A stretch of DNA of 64,000 bases from Hygrocybe punicea. Its lineage: Eukaryota > Basidiomycota > Agaricomycetes > Agaricales > Hygrophoraceae. The stretch covers positions 5,821,590-5,885,589 of the forward strand of contig OY744471.1 of the NCBI GenBank assembly GCA_963556145.1, given 5' to 3'. A program made the translations under genes and the position numbers. The number at the start of each line of letters is the position of its first letter. The first letter of the stretch is position 1. The notes under the pieces were generated by a model that ran no database searches, was not told where the DNA came from, and worked only from the letters and a program-made list of their open reading frames with translations. Below are positions 12,853 to 24,675 of the stretch, one piece after another.

Positions 12853-13068
12853 AATAGAAATTATATTTATTGTTTTAATTCTCTGGCTCGGCGGTCTACG
12901 TGATAGCGCGCTTTTCCTAAATGCATCCGGTCATTTATTGTTCCAACTCTGACCCTGAAAAATAGAAATTATATTTATTGTTTTAATTCTCTGGCTCGGC
13001 GGTCTACATGATAGCGCGCTTTTCCTAAATTCTTCCGGTCATTTATTGTTCCAACTCTGACTCTGAAG
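12853..13068. repeat. Two tandem 108-bp repeats in a divergent intergenic region
   Basis: A 108-bp unit starting AATAGAAATTATATTTATTG occurs twice in tandem (12853 and 12961), with a degenerate third part after 13068. The copies differ at only a few positions. They sit between the divergent cargo genes B (start 12721) and C (start 13370), so they could carry shared promoter elements. No other feature is seen in 12722-13369 apart from a short CATTGCCCTCTCC tandem near 13320-13360. Confidence 0.8.
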
Positions 13069-13369
13069 GCGGCGGCCTATCTCGAATGATCGCGCCCTTC
13101 CTAAATTCCAGTTATTTATTATGATGACGATGCCTGACAATTAGTATGGCTACTATCCAACTCTGGCCTATTGTATGACGATGCCTGACATCTTCCAATT
13201 GCCCACTCCTATCGCCCGGATGTTTTTTATTCATATCGTGTGGTCGCGTGCATTTATTTCCAACAATACAGTTAAATTGTTGAAATACACCTGCAATTGC
13301 CTCACATTGCCCGCTCTCATTGCCCGCTCCCATTGCCCTCTCCCATTGCCCTCTCCCATTGCCCCGTTC

Positions 13370-14211
13370 ATGGTTTCAGAATCAATCCCCCCTTTCTTTG
13401 AGGCTGGGCCTCCGCCACCTTCATATCCCCTCCTTACCATCCAGGCCGACCTCGCCTATGTGTCCACTCCTGCTGTCCCTACGATAACAGCTATGGAGGA
13501 ACTCAGCCTGCGTAGAGGCCTGACTCCGACCAGTCGTGCTCCCAGTCGTGCTCCCAGTCGTGCAGCCAGTCGTGCTCCCAGCTCTGGCCCGAGTCGCACA
13601 GTCAAACGCTTACCGCCCCGCTCCTCATCTCCCTACGTCGTACCGGCGCCTAAGGTTAAACCAAAGGTCGCTTTCACTAATGCGGATCTAGCGTCCAAAT
13701 CGGCCGAGTCATCGTGCCTTTCCAATATTGATGAGTCGTCTGAGTCAAGCGATGAATTGGAAGATGGCCTCATACGAAAGCCTGCTGGTCAGGTTGGTCG
13801 GCCCAACAGAGGTGGATACAATCTTGAGGATGCCATGAATTGGCCACCAAAGACGTTTAAGAAATTCCAGGTGGGTGGAGAACTTTCTGCTGTGTTGTGC
13901 CTGCTGACAGTGAATACAGAGATATGTGCACAAGCTCATTAACACTCACCTCGATACCACGCAAAGTTACCAACCACAGAAGGAGAATCTTCGCCAGGCT
14001 GTGCGAGATACGGTCAGCCTTTTTTTTCTGATTGTGAAAATAACTCTAAACATACAAACAGGCAACGGCAGCCTTTCCTGAACTTGCAAAATACGAAGGC
14101 TGTTGGCCAGTGAATGACGTTATGATGTTACGTTTAAAGAATACATCACGATGTGAGAAATTGACGATACAGAAGTTGGCTGCGGGGACAAAAGGGAAGG
14201 GTCGGGAGTAA
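13370..14211 (+). CDS. Transposon-associated small protein of unknown function (cargo gene C)
   Basis: Three exons: 13370-13870, 13920-14012 and 14062-14211. The start is the ATG in MVSESIPPFFEAGPPPP. The first exon is proline/serine-rich with a SRAPSRAPSRAASRAPS run, then a serine/acidic patch (SNIDESSESSDELED), and ends WPPKTFKKFQ. Splicing continues RYVHKLINTHLDTTQSYQPQ, then ATAAFPELAKYEGCWPVNDVMMLRLKNTS, and stops at TAA 14209-14211. Both introns have GT..AG ends and keep the frame. From memory the C-terminal half matches a short family common near agaricomycete mobile elements; no function is known. It lies head to head with cargo gene B, and no lesion is seen. Confidence 0.65.
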
Positions 14212-14440
14212 ATGCGTCGTTGCAATTGTCGTCGTAAATAATCAGCCGTCGCAGTGAATTGAGAAATTGATGATATGGAGACAAAAGGAAAGGGTCGGGA
14301 GTAAATGCATCGTTGCAATTGTCGTTGTAAATAATCGGTCGTCGCAGTGAATTGAGAAATTGACGGTTGCGGAGACAAAAGGAAAGGGTCGGGAGTAATG
14401 CGTCGTTGCAATTGTCGTTGTAAATAATGAGAGTCAGGCA
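14187..14440. repeat. Three tandem copies of a ~92-bp unit after cargo gene C
   Basis: Units begin GGRGACAAAAGGRAAGGGTC at about 14187, 14277 and 14370; the last is shorter. The first overlaps the end of cargo gene C, including its stop codon, so the gene's 3' end may have been created by this repeat. Confidence 0.7.
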
Positions 14441-14642
14441 GCCATGCAGGCGACAGGAGCATCAGTCGTGCTCTCTCGTCGCCTACTCTCATCGCCTAGA
14501 AACAAAATAGGTAGAACAATTAGCAGGAACAGAGACTTGCACCTACATAAAGGGCGGGTGTCTCTTGTTTCGCCACCCATAAAATCACTTGTTTGCGCAG
14601 GTCGCCCACTCCATCGTACTCGCTCACACTCCCTATCTAACC

Positions 14643-16290
14643 ATGTATCAATTGTTCCAATTGATCACATCGTTGTACACGCTTGTCGCACGTCTCAAAG
14701 GTCATACCGATGCTGTCTACTGGCTTGCAGTATCACCAAACGGCGACTTACTCGCCAGCGCCAGTGAGTAGTCATTAACGACTTCCTAGTAAGTATATTT
14801 AATCTATGTGATGATAGGAGGAGATGGTGTAAGGATATGGGACTTACAAAAGCACCAACACACCTTGGTTTCCCAAAGCCACATCCTGCGAGGACCTACC
14901 ACTTGCATTGGGTGGGTCAGTGGTAAAGATGATTCGTCTGCAAAGGTATGTTACGGATCAGCATTGGGCTACCTCGTCGTCTGCCAAGTTCTTCCTGAGG
15001 TGTGTGCTGTGCCGTTCAAAATGTAGAAAAGAAACTCAGGCCCTCTAGACCTGGGAACTTTGCGCCAAGCGAATTGCAACCGGCCAGGAGATTATCTGTA
15101 TGGCTGTAGGCGACATGTGCCATGATGGGTCTGTGCGTATCGCCCTTGGCACCGGTGACAGGGTAGTCCAAGTCCTCAAGACTGACTCCAAGGGCGAACT
15201 TCATTCCGTGTTCAGCATCCGACTGGACACCACAGTTCCGATTACTGTTGGCTTCGTTGATAACACTGCTAAAGATATTCTGATATTCAGCCTTTACGAC
15301 GGCAAGATGTAAGTGATTCCTTACTCCTCTATTTCGATGGTAGATTTGAGTTTGTCATACAGGCACACATTAAGAGGCGACAACGGGAAAGAAATTTCAA
15401 CCATAGATCTTGGCGGTATGATGTGGGTACTCGCTCACCTCTTTTTGAAAATATCTCATCCAGGAACAGAGGTAGCGCTGCAGTCAGCTATGGTCAAAAT
15501 CAATTTGTCGTCGACAGCGTTACGAATGGTTTCAATTTATATCAGCTCGACAACGGGCACTGGAAGCGCAATTTTCCAACTGGCACGCCTACCCGTAAAC
15601 TTCCCAAACGTGTTGCCTTCGCAGAGGACACTGGGGTTGTCGTGGGTGGGAGCGATCACGGCGCCGTCTACGTGTTCGATAAGAGGACTGGTTCGCCGCT
15701 CCACATCCTGCGTCACCAAGAGCATGGGATGGTGCAAACGATCACGGTAAGCATACGAATATTCAGCAGGATGACTTACGATAACGTTGGTACAGACACA
15801 CGACCGAAAAGACCGGAGCATGATAGCCAGCGCATCGTCCACCAGGTGCGGGGAAACCTCTATCTGCATCTGGGTGCGGAAGAATCGTCAGGCAAAACGT
15901 ACGAAGCCAATGGAAGTCTCGACGGGTAATCACTTAATGCAATTGGTAATGCTGGTGGCGACCGTGCTATTCCTTTATCAAAATTTCATTGGACGTGATT
16001 TTCACCTCAGCAAGAGCATCCGCCGCAACGTCATAGACCCCTGGGTTCACAACGCCAAATGGCAGGTCCAGCAACCTGAGACGGTCCATGGGAGTGATGA
16101 AAACTTGGGTGAGGCCATGGTTCCATCGATGGCTCCAAAGGTCCACAGGAACGGTGAGACTTTTAGCGAGGAACAGGTCGTTGCGATTATCAAGGGAATG
16201 CGGCAGGCTATCGCGAGAAAAGAGAAAGAGAAGAGGGATGATGAGCCGGTGACCTCCCTGATGGTACCTAAGGATGTGATTTACGTTTGA
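14643..16290 (+). CDS. WD40-repeat protein with a C-terminal membrane segment (cargo gene D)
   Basis: About six exons. The first (ATG 14643) encodes the start of a WD40 repeat (LKGHTDAVYWLAVSPNGDLLASA). It splices at 14764-14817 into GDGVRIWDLQ. Further introns fall near 15001-15050, 15309-15360, 15417-15466 and 15750-15794, and each restores the frame. Blades recognisable later are KRVAFAEDTGVVVGGSDHGAVYVFDKRTG and DRSMIASASS..CIWVRK. Near 15940-15990 a hydrophobic stretch (LMQLVMLVATVLFLYQ) predicts one transmembrane helix, followed by a hydrophilic tail (EEQVVAIIKGMRQAIARKEKEK) to the stop at 16290. WD40 propellers are scaffolds; a tail-anchored one is unusual, but from memory such proteins are common in Agaricomycetes. 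The gene ends 12 bases before the right internal repeat arm. Confidence 0.7.
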
Positions 16291-16301
16291 CTCAGACGAA
16301 T

Positions 16302-17341
16302 GATAAGGGACGGTAGGAATACCATCAGTGTTCGCGATCCCGTTTGTGAGCTACCCGCTTGCTTTTACAATGAGAACTGGCTCGTCCGGCAGACAGACAA
16401 GTATATTATACGCGTGCTGAAACCAGCAAGGATGAAATTTGTATGGAGGGAACTGATGGTCGAATAATACTGTACATAATGTGGTCGAATAATACTGTAC
16501 ATAGTGTGGTGGAATAATGTATTCCGCAGGACGGAAATGGTCATGAAATTGAAAAGGGTGCGATTAAGCTGAACTGATGGAAACGCGGCGTGGCGCGGCT
16601 GTTGAGAGGCCGATGAGGAGATGGGAGCGCCAGATAAGTTCTCTACGGCTCAGCCGCTGAGAGTGCCGATGAGGAGATGGGAGCGCCAGGACAGTGGAAC
16701 CAAAGCGCTGCCATTAAGGTCGAGATGGAAGCACCAGGTAAGCTCTCTACGGCTCAGCCATGGAGAGGTGACGATGAAGAAGGAGGGGTGCCAGGTGGGG
16801 TATTGAGCGAGTGCCTGCCAATGAGGAAATGGGAGCGCCGGGTAGACAAGGTGCCAGGTAAGTTCTCTGCAGCTCAGCCGTTGAGAGGGCGACGATGAGG
16901 AGTCCACGACGGTGAGGAGACGGGAGCGCCCAGAATTCTCTACGGCTCAGCCGCTGAGAGTGCCGATAATGAGATGGGAGCGCCAGGTACGACACGACGA
17001 CGGTGAGGAGATGGGCGGGTGCCAGGTAAGTTCTCTACGGCTCAGCCATTGAGAACTGGATGAGAGCTCTTTGACGACTCAGTCGTGAGGAGCTGGGATG
17101 TTTGTCCCTGTTGACGCGTCAGTTTAGTCATATTGTTTTCTGACTTAGTCATGTTTTTTTCTTCAACGTTCGCCAGTACAAAGTACCAGCAAGCAACTAC
17201 CCTTCCTAGGTCCCCTCATTCGCCCGTACATAGTACTAGCGAGCTTACCTTTGGTCTTCCTTGTGGTCGCCTACCTGGTCCCCTTCCTGGTTCCCTCGTG
17301 GTCCCCTACTGGTTCAGGTCACTCCCATTGCATCTGGTCTC
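16302..17341 (+). repeat. Internal 1,040-bp inverted repeat, right arm
   Basis: Mirror copy of 9500-10539. It begins with the truncated tail of cargo gene B (RDGRNTISVRDPVCELP to the stop near 16467), then dyad-repeat units, and ends 35 bases before the transposase start at 17377. It therefore also forms the transposase upstream region. Confidence 0.85.
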
Positions 17342-17376
17342 GTACGAGCCATCTCCTAGGTCTTCTCTCGTTATAC

Positions 17377-20300
17377 ATGCCCCGTCGATCAGCCGTTGTA
17401 TACTGCACCTGTTTGGAGTGCCGCCGCATCAATGCGAATGGCATTCCATTCTCCTCTTCAGTCGAGAGGACTGCACATCTGGCTCGTATCAGATTGGAAC
17501 TCGACGCTGATGCAGCCCTGTCAGGACCAGATACAACCCTGGATCCCGAAATTTACGCTGCGCAGGTTCTCACTTCGACCCTTTTGGATCCGGCACCTGA
17601 TCCATTTAACCAGCCTTCAAAACTTTGGACGTCCCGCATGGCTTTCCAGGCAGAGAGCAATCAGGTTACACCCGATCTTCATATCGATGACATTATTGAT
17701 GGTGTGCGCCGTCTCAACTTGACGACTAGTGTCCAACCTCCTGCATCCCTTTCTGTCTCCCCCTCAGCTAATTTGCAGCTTCCTACGGAATCCTCTCAGC
17801 TGATAAATGCTTTCACTCGTCTAAACATATCTGCTCCCCCACCGACCGCAACCCCTGCATTACCGGATTTACCCACTTCTTCTTCGGCACGTCGACCTCT
17901 TCGCCGCACCGATCGCAAGACCACAAAATCCCTCGACATATTGCAGAACATACGTACACGCCTATCCCTTACTCTGAAGAGTTTGTCTGCGCCATCTCAC
18001 CAGATCCTCTGCAAAGCTGAATCGGAAATCGACATCCTCCGTGAAGCCCTGGAGAAAGTCAATTGTCGCCACCCACTGGTGGTACAGTCGAAACAGGAAC
18101 TTTCCGCAAAGCTTGAGACATTAACGACACGGGCCAGCAAACTACGATGCTCTTTTCCTCGACCCCATACTCCCATGATCTTTGATTCTAGTAAGAAAAT
18201 TCATCAAATTTCCCTTGGAATATGTATTCACGGTGCTACAGGTCATCATTACGAGTGTCTTGTCGATGAATGCACTACTGCTGCCCAGGTTTCAATGTTT
18301 CTTGGTGTTGTCTGTTGCGTCATCATGGGAGTCAGCCAGCGCGCAGGGGATCTCATCATGGGCCTTTTACGTCTGGTTATTCGCCTTCTTTCTGCAAAAC
18401 CTGACGGAAGCATGGATCCACTACAAGCCCGTACTATGCGGCAAGTCCCTCGCTCTATCAAGGAAGCCCTCGTGAAGTTCAACCTAGTTAGTCGAAGTAC
18501 CACATACGCAGTATGTCCTGCATGCCATGCCACCTATCCACCTCTTGCAAAGCCGGATAATGCTGGTTATCCGGAGCGTTGCACAAACCGACCTATCCCC
18601 AAAAACGGCCCTTGCGACACGCCATTACTTCAGGATGCATTGGGGGATGGTCAACGAAAACCAATCAAACCATTTGTCTATCACCATTTCGCTGACTACC
18701 TGGCAGGACTGCTATCACAATATGAGGCTGTGATGGACAAGTCATGCAATGACTGCTTCAAATCTGTTCGGCAATCCTCAAACCCCAATCCAATCAGAGG
18801 CGTATTTGATGCCAAATTCATTCGGAGTTTTGAGGGGCCTGTTCCTGGCCACTTGTTCATCCAGCGCCCAGGTGATGAAGGTCGTTATCTTTTTGCCCTA
18901 AATGTTGATTTCTTCAACGTCGAGGGGTTGCGAACACGGGGTTCCGCTACTTCGTGTGGAATTATATCTTTAGCCTGCCTGAATTTACCTCCCGAAATTC
19001 GTTATAAACCCGAAAATATGTACCTTTCGTTAATACCTGGTCCAACTGAACCACACCTCACGGAACTCAATCATTACATTCGTCCTTTGGTCAGTGATAT
19101 GGTAGTTGCTTGGGATGATGGAATATATATTTCTCGAACCCCCAGATACCAGAAAGGTCGCCAAACTTGTAGCACTATTGCCCTTGCTGTCAATGACCTT
19201 CCTGCTGCTCGCAAAATTGCATCATTGGCATCTCACAACAGCCACTTTTACTGCTCCGTGTGCCAGTGCCATCACCTAGATACTCGTGGCTCGACAAATT
19301 TCAAGGACTGGCGAGTTCGTGATCATAAAGAAATGAGGAGACTTGCGGAATCCTGGAGGGATGCTCCGACTTCTGTCCACCAAACCAAGATTTTCCAGGC
19401 TTGCGGTATTCGGTGGTCAGAACTCTGGCGTTTACCATACTGGAATCCAACTCAGCAGCTTGTCATCAATAGCATGCACTGCATACTTGAGTGTATTTCT
19501 TCATACCATTCCCGAGATGTACTTGGTCTATCAGCTGCCGCTGCCGCTGAAAAACTACCAATTGTCCGACCTTTCTCCTACAAATTCTCTAATCCTACCT
19601 CAGATGCAATGAATGAACGCTGCTCCCAACATGTTCACGAAATCCATTCTCTTCTTACTGCTCCTATTACGCCCGAACAAACTTTAGAGAAACTCTCAGA
19701 GCGACTGCAGAAAAAAAATTTGCCCGCAATACGATTTGTTGTGGATGACCTTGGCCTTACTGTTGAGCCTGATCCCTCAGATACACGGGCAATTGTTAGG
19801 AAAAGGGATTTCGTTAAGTCTCTTGTGAATTGGGTATGCAACACTCGCACCTGATAGTGTTAATCAACTAACAATTTACAGCGGCAGGAGAAACCTTTCG
19901 AAGCACCAAATCAGCCCATCAAAGTCGTGACACCTCAAGTTCTCCAATGCGTTCGGGATGTTATCAAAGATACAATCACACCATCCTGGGTGAGGTCAGT
20001 TCCGTACAACTTTGGAGATGCGGCGGCAGGAACTCTAAAGGCTGATGAATGGCGAACCATGTACACGATATATCTTCCAATTGCTCTTATTAGTTTGTGG
20101 GGGGTTGACGAGCTGCATCCATCCACCAATGCTGCACGACAAATGCGTGCAATACTAGATCACACCATGGCTCTCGTCTCTGCTATCACTATTTCGTGTT
20201 TGCGGACAATGACACCGATACGGGCCACATCATTCCGCTCTCATATTGTTGCATGGATAAACGATCTCAAGAAACTCCACCCCCATGCCAACCATCACAC

Positions 20301-21093
20301 ATATCACCATCTGGCTGTTCACATCTACAATTTCCTCCTCCTCTTTGGACCAGTACAATCCTGGTGGTGTTTCCCATTTGAACGTCTTATCGGTCTGCTG
20401 CAGTGTTTACCCCACAATCATAAGTTTGGTGAGCCACTGTTTACGATTACTGGTCCAGCTTTAAGTAATCTCAATTTATGGCTAGGTCAACTAGAGAGTA
20501 GATTGACTGAAGCCTTCATGCAAGGAGCAAGGCTCAGATGTTGGATTGGAAGATCGGATAGCCCTCCCGCAATCCAGGAATGCAAGGTACTTTTCCGAAA
20601 GGCATATGGTTCTGATCCGCGCCAATCCATTGATGGGGATAACGACGAGGATGATCTCGAGGAGAAACAAGAAGTCTCAACACCTACCACCCTCCAGACT
20701 GTTGTTAAAAGTAAAAACGTGGTTTTGCGTGCACGATTCAAGCATCTGGGAGTTGTTTATGCACGATCATCTACTCATCTGGGAAATAGTCTGATCATGT
20801 ACTACCCAGGGGTCAGCAAATCTTTGGCACCGGTACCTGGGAGTATCCAACACATATTTGAAAGGGAGGGTAAAACTATGTTCGCTATGAGGAGATATCT
20901 CCGAAAACAACCCAACGTTATTGATCCCTTCAGCTCTTACCACGATTTTCCGGCGCAGCTCTGGTCTTCTGAGATGAGAGATGAATTGGAACTTGTGGAT
21001 CCTGATTCAATTTTCTGTCACTTCGCCTGCAGGAAATGGAACGCTGGACATGTTGTTGTCCTCTCACTCCCTAAGGTCCGCACTGAGCAATAA
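17377..21093 (+). CDS. CACTA-superfamily (tnp2, Transposase_21-like) transposase
   Basis: Two exons, 17377-19833 and 19882-21093, joined by a 48-nt intron (GTATGC..CTAAC..ACAG), give about 1,222 residues. The ATG at 17377 (MPRRSAVVYCTCLECRR) is preferred to an upstream ATG in the repeat arm. Visible features are an N-terminal Cys motif (CTCLEC), a CPACHATYPP zinc-knuckle-like motif, and the transposase core. The core includes FALNVDFFNVEGL (first acidic residue), NLPPEIRYKPENMYLSLIPG, LNHYIRPLVSDMVVAWDDG and VNDLPAARKIASLASHNS with CSVCQCHH. The second exon carries the usual tail (HHLAVHIYNFLLLFGPVQSWWCFPFERL). The enzyme would cut at element ends and at the subterminal repeats. The reading frame is fully open, so it may be functional. 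Related KDZ transposases are the main alternative. Confidence 0.85.
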
Positions 21094-21199
21094 CAGCCAA
21101 CAATGTACTAACCTCCAGACAGTACTAGGTTGCACGGAATTGAAGGTTGAATAACTATTGTGTATAATAATTCAAAACAATGAATGTATCGACAATGGA

Positions 21200-22547
21200 G
21201 CCTCTGCAGTTGAGTCACTGGGATGACGGTAAAGTTCTCGGGTGCTCAGCCATTTGAGAAGTTCCAATGTCAGGCCACAACGGCGGCGAGAATATGAAAG
21301 CAGCGCTAAAGTGCAGTGGTGTGCCGATGATGAGAGGAAAGGGTGCCGAGATGGAAGCGCCAGGTAAGCTCTCTGTGGCTCAGCTGCTGAGAGTGCTGAT
21401 GAGGATATGGAAGCGTCGTTGAGAGTACGGGAGTGCCAGGTAAGTACTCTGTGGCTCAGCTGTCCGGAGGGTGACAATGAGGTGTCCACGACCAGAGTTC
21501 TCTACGGCTCAGCTGTTGAGAGGAGAGGGTTCTGATAAGGAGATGGGAGCGCCAGGTATTACAGTTCTGTATGACACGGCGACGGTGAGGAAATGGACGG
21601 TGTAGATGCGGGTTCTTGGTGGCTTCGGAACTATATAAAGAAATAAATAAAGATCCTAACCAGAGGGTGTCAGCGTAGAAGTGACTGGATAAATCAGTGT
21701 CGGGAATAGAAGTAAAAAGAAGGGAATGTTAGTAAAAGTAAAGCCGCCGCGTAAAACTGGACTAATAACAACGAAGCTGGCGATGAACGGAGTGAAAACG
21801 GACAAATAATAAAGAACCCGACGATGCCGACAATGTCGGGTACGGCGGGTCAGGTCGGGTCGGGTCGGAAACGATGAACAAATATACGGGAACAATGATA
21901 AAGTCGACGAAGTGAACTATAAAAAGCTAAGGATCTACGTGGACGAGCATTTGAAGGGATTAAAACAATTCTGACTATGAGGGAAACGGGGACTAATGGT
22001 ATGTTATTTTGTGCGGTCGTCGGGGACCGTTTTTATAGTACAGGAAACAGTAATCTACTTTCGGACATGTCTACTTCGGCCGATGGTAAGCTACAAAGAA
22101 AGGTTGGAATGGGGATATGGAAAAGGGGGGTTGCAAAGCAACGAAGACAGGAAATGGAGGGGAAAACGAATATGCAAGGAAAAGATCTAGAAAGTCCTAC
22201 ATATCTCCGAAAAGACGAGGGGATGCATAATTAAGGTAAATCCGAAGTCAGGGATTGAGTCCGAAGAGATCCATCTCCTGGAATTGGAACTCCGAGGCGT
22301 TTGAGGCTGCCGGATTTAGCCCAAAAGCGGCCGTCACAAAGCGGCATGTGTCGGGTTACGTCGGTCACGTCGGGTCACGTCACGTCACGTCACGTCGGGT
22401 TACGTCGGGTTCGAATGCAAGTCGAATGGCGGCAACGGGTTGCTCCGGATTCGTGATATATCGATGATACGGACTCAGAGGGATGTCGACCCTCTACAAC
22501 GGGTGCCAGGAAAGTTCTCTACAGCTCAGCCGTTGAGAACTGGATGA
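21200..22547. repeat. Right subterminal region: dyad repeats and GTCGGG/CACGTC simple repeats
   Basis: After the transposase stop there is no supported gene. Dyad-repeat units (CTCTGTGGCTCAGC, CTACGGCTCAGC, CTACAGCTCAGCCG) occur at about 21240, 21370, 21455, 21500 and 22518. GTCGGGT runs lie near 21830-21870, and CACGTC/GTCGGGTTA repeats near 22350-22410. Confidence 0.55.
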
Positions 22548-23012
22548 GAGTGGGCGACGGTTGGGCAATGGCTGGGTGATGGGCGGGCGATGGGCGGGCG
22601 ATGGGCGGGCAACGAGCGTGCAATAACTTTAGTTCTGACAGAAAATTTTGAATTTTGATAACTGCCGAAATCATATATTTTGATATCCATTAAATTTATT
22701 ATTTTGACCCTACCAAAGCCCTACCAAAAGTTCTAATTCCAGCCTACCTTTAAGTGATGCCTAAATTTGGACTAGCAAATGTTATTAAACTCGAAACTAA
22801 AATACACCTTCCCTTCACAATTTAGCACTGATAATTATTTTGATTGCAGGACTAATCTAAAGATGAATTTTTATTATTAATTTAGACAATCCTTTATCAG
22901 TGACTTAAATTCAATATTTAGACTTGGCCTAAATGAAAATCTAAAGATTATATTTTGCCGCTAACTTTAGAAATAACTTTAGATCCTGACTAAATGTTGA
23001 AACTCCTGATGT
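22548..23012 (-). repeat. Outer terminal inverted repeat, right arm
   Basis: Reverse complement of 5301-5754, with one extra GATGGGCGGGC unit. The similarity ends at CTCCTGATGT (23012). Outside it lie GTCAGGG and, at about 23034, a run of T. Confidence 0.85.
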
Positions 23013-23105
23013 GTCAGGGTGAATAATGTCTGATTTTTTTTTTTTGCGGATTCCCCAATAGCCTTAACATTCAGTGTTCATAGTTATTCTCGTCGTCTCT
23101 TAAGC

Positions 23106-23792
23106 CTTTCGCGCCATCCACACGCCCCGGAAGCCCTGGATCGTCTCGGCCCCCGTTGCCAGCTTCAATCGGTATAGCGCCACCAAATCCACGCTTCTTA
23201 GAGTGTACCGAGGATGAGGATGACATCAAGGTCTCGGAAGTGGGTGAGCTGCTGCAAGAGTATGAATGAGTTGTTGAGGCTCTACGTGCCTCTGGTGGAT
23301 TTGAGGACTGAAAGTTCTATGGGTCTCAAAAGTGTCTCTATATTGAGTCATAGCGCCGTATACTAGAATACGCATCTAACAATATAGTATTTCTGTTTGA
23401 GGAACTGTGCAACTTATCCTTGTTCGTCTCACGGGTGGCAATAAGTTTTACACAGAACTCCTTCTCCACCCAACGGCTTGCAAGCAGCCACAAAGGGCGT
23501 CATCGGATATCTTGACCTGGGAAAGTGAGTTGTATGACCATGAGATTTGTTGAATGACGCTATGGGACTCACGTAAGGCATCAGACATGTATACCAGAGA
23601 GAAAAGTCACACACTGCCCATTCGGGAGGTGCAGATAGAATGCCCAAGGCGCCGACGCCACGTATTGATACCAAGTACCTCCGGCATGGCCTTAACCCCG
23701 GATTCACCGAACCCAGACTGACGCCAAGCATGTTCGACCTCACGGAGGATCGCTACTCTGAACCAGAAGCCACACCGCTTCTGTCAGCCTGA
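23106..23792 (+). pseudogene. Remnants of an unidentified protein-coding gene
   Basis: Two short readable stretches are visible on the plus strand. One, about 23106-23305, reads FAPSTRPGSPGSSRPPLP, later EDEDDIKVSEVGELLQEYE, an in-frame TGA, and VVEALRASGGFED. The other, about 23586-23792, reads MPKAPTPRIDTKYLRHG then FDLTEDRYSEPEATPLLSA and a stop. They may be one gene with an intron between them or unrelated debris. I do not recognise the family. 23793-24200 shows nothing supportable. Confidence 0.3.
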
Positions 23793-24639
23793 GACGCCTA
23801 TGTTGATCGCTCGCCCCACGACCAAAAAAAGCACAAGTTCACACCGGCATTGTCTGAGTCAACCCTCCCCCAACAAAATACATCCTCGTTTCTCAAACAT
23901 TGAATGTATTGCAGATATGCGTGTCAAAAGGTGAGATAAATCGCAATTCTTTTCAGAAAAACGTTGGGTAAATCATCAATGAATCAGGGATGCGCAATCG
24001 TACGAGGTGTGAATAGTTGGGAATGAGAGGGGGAGGTGAGATCTACCACTAGAGTTTGGCTGTTTCAAACAACCTAGGACTTGGGACTTGAAGTAGAAAT
24101 CTGTATGCCATTAAACACTAAGCCGATGAATGTGAGCGCCATGCTCAGCGCCCCAACAATGACACCAGCTCTCATCTTCAGATTCTTCCGGGTTGACCGC
24201 CCCGGTCGGGATATCATCGACAGGCGGACATCCATCGGGATACCAGTGAGGGTTGCACAAGCGTGTCAGGCCGAGCGATCACGCAAATAAGCAGGGGTGG
24301 GGCTGGAGATGTTGGTGCATCCCCAGATGCTAAGAGACGATGACGTAGTATGGCGTTCTCGAACTCTGTCGATGGCAGTACTCCATCGGGGCCGCACCAG
24401 CGGCAAAACTTCAGGCATCGGGTATAATCGCATGGATATGAACAGGATTTCGAAGGGAGGGGAGCAGGCGAACAAGAGCACCAATGGGGAGTGATGCTGT
24501 GCCCAAGAGAATGGAAATTCCCCATTCCTGTCCACCGAGTGGGACGACCTGGAACCCGGGACCATCAAAGAACACAATTAAAATCTGGACAGCGATTTCT
24601 AACAAAAATGTGATTCAACCTCAAGGTGTCGAAGCAAGA

Positions 24640-24675
24640 AAGAGAGAGAAAGAGAGAGAGATATAGAGAGAGATC
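24640..24675. repeat. GA-rich microsatellite in an ATPase intron
   Basis: GAGAGAGAAAGAGAGAGAGAT-type run on the plus strand, inside what appears to be an intron near the 3' end of the ATPase pseudogene. Confidence 0.7.

Larger units (their letters stand above)
5301..23012. mobile_element. 17.7-kb composite DNA transposon with CACTA (tnp2) transposase and cargo genes
   Basis: The outer ends are inverted copies of about 460 bp (5301-5754 and 22548-23012). Inside both lie clusters of a short dyad repeat (core ACGGCTCAGCCGT), which resembles the subterminal repeats of CACTA elements. Between them are a CACTA transposase (17377-21093), four other genes (6630-9266, 10374-12721, 13370-14211, 14643-16290) and an internal pair of 1,040-bp inverted repeats. 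The left end cuts a VPS9 gene. No matching target-site duplication is evident, and the termini (ACATCAGGAG) are not the CACTA motif. A nested origin, with a CACTA element inside an older inverted-repeat element, therefore remains possible. Confidence 0.6.

Noticed and set aside
5301..23012. LTR retrotransposon explanation for the long terminal repeats
   Set aside because: The repeats are inverted, not direct, and no gag, protease, reverse transcriptase or integrase motif is present.
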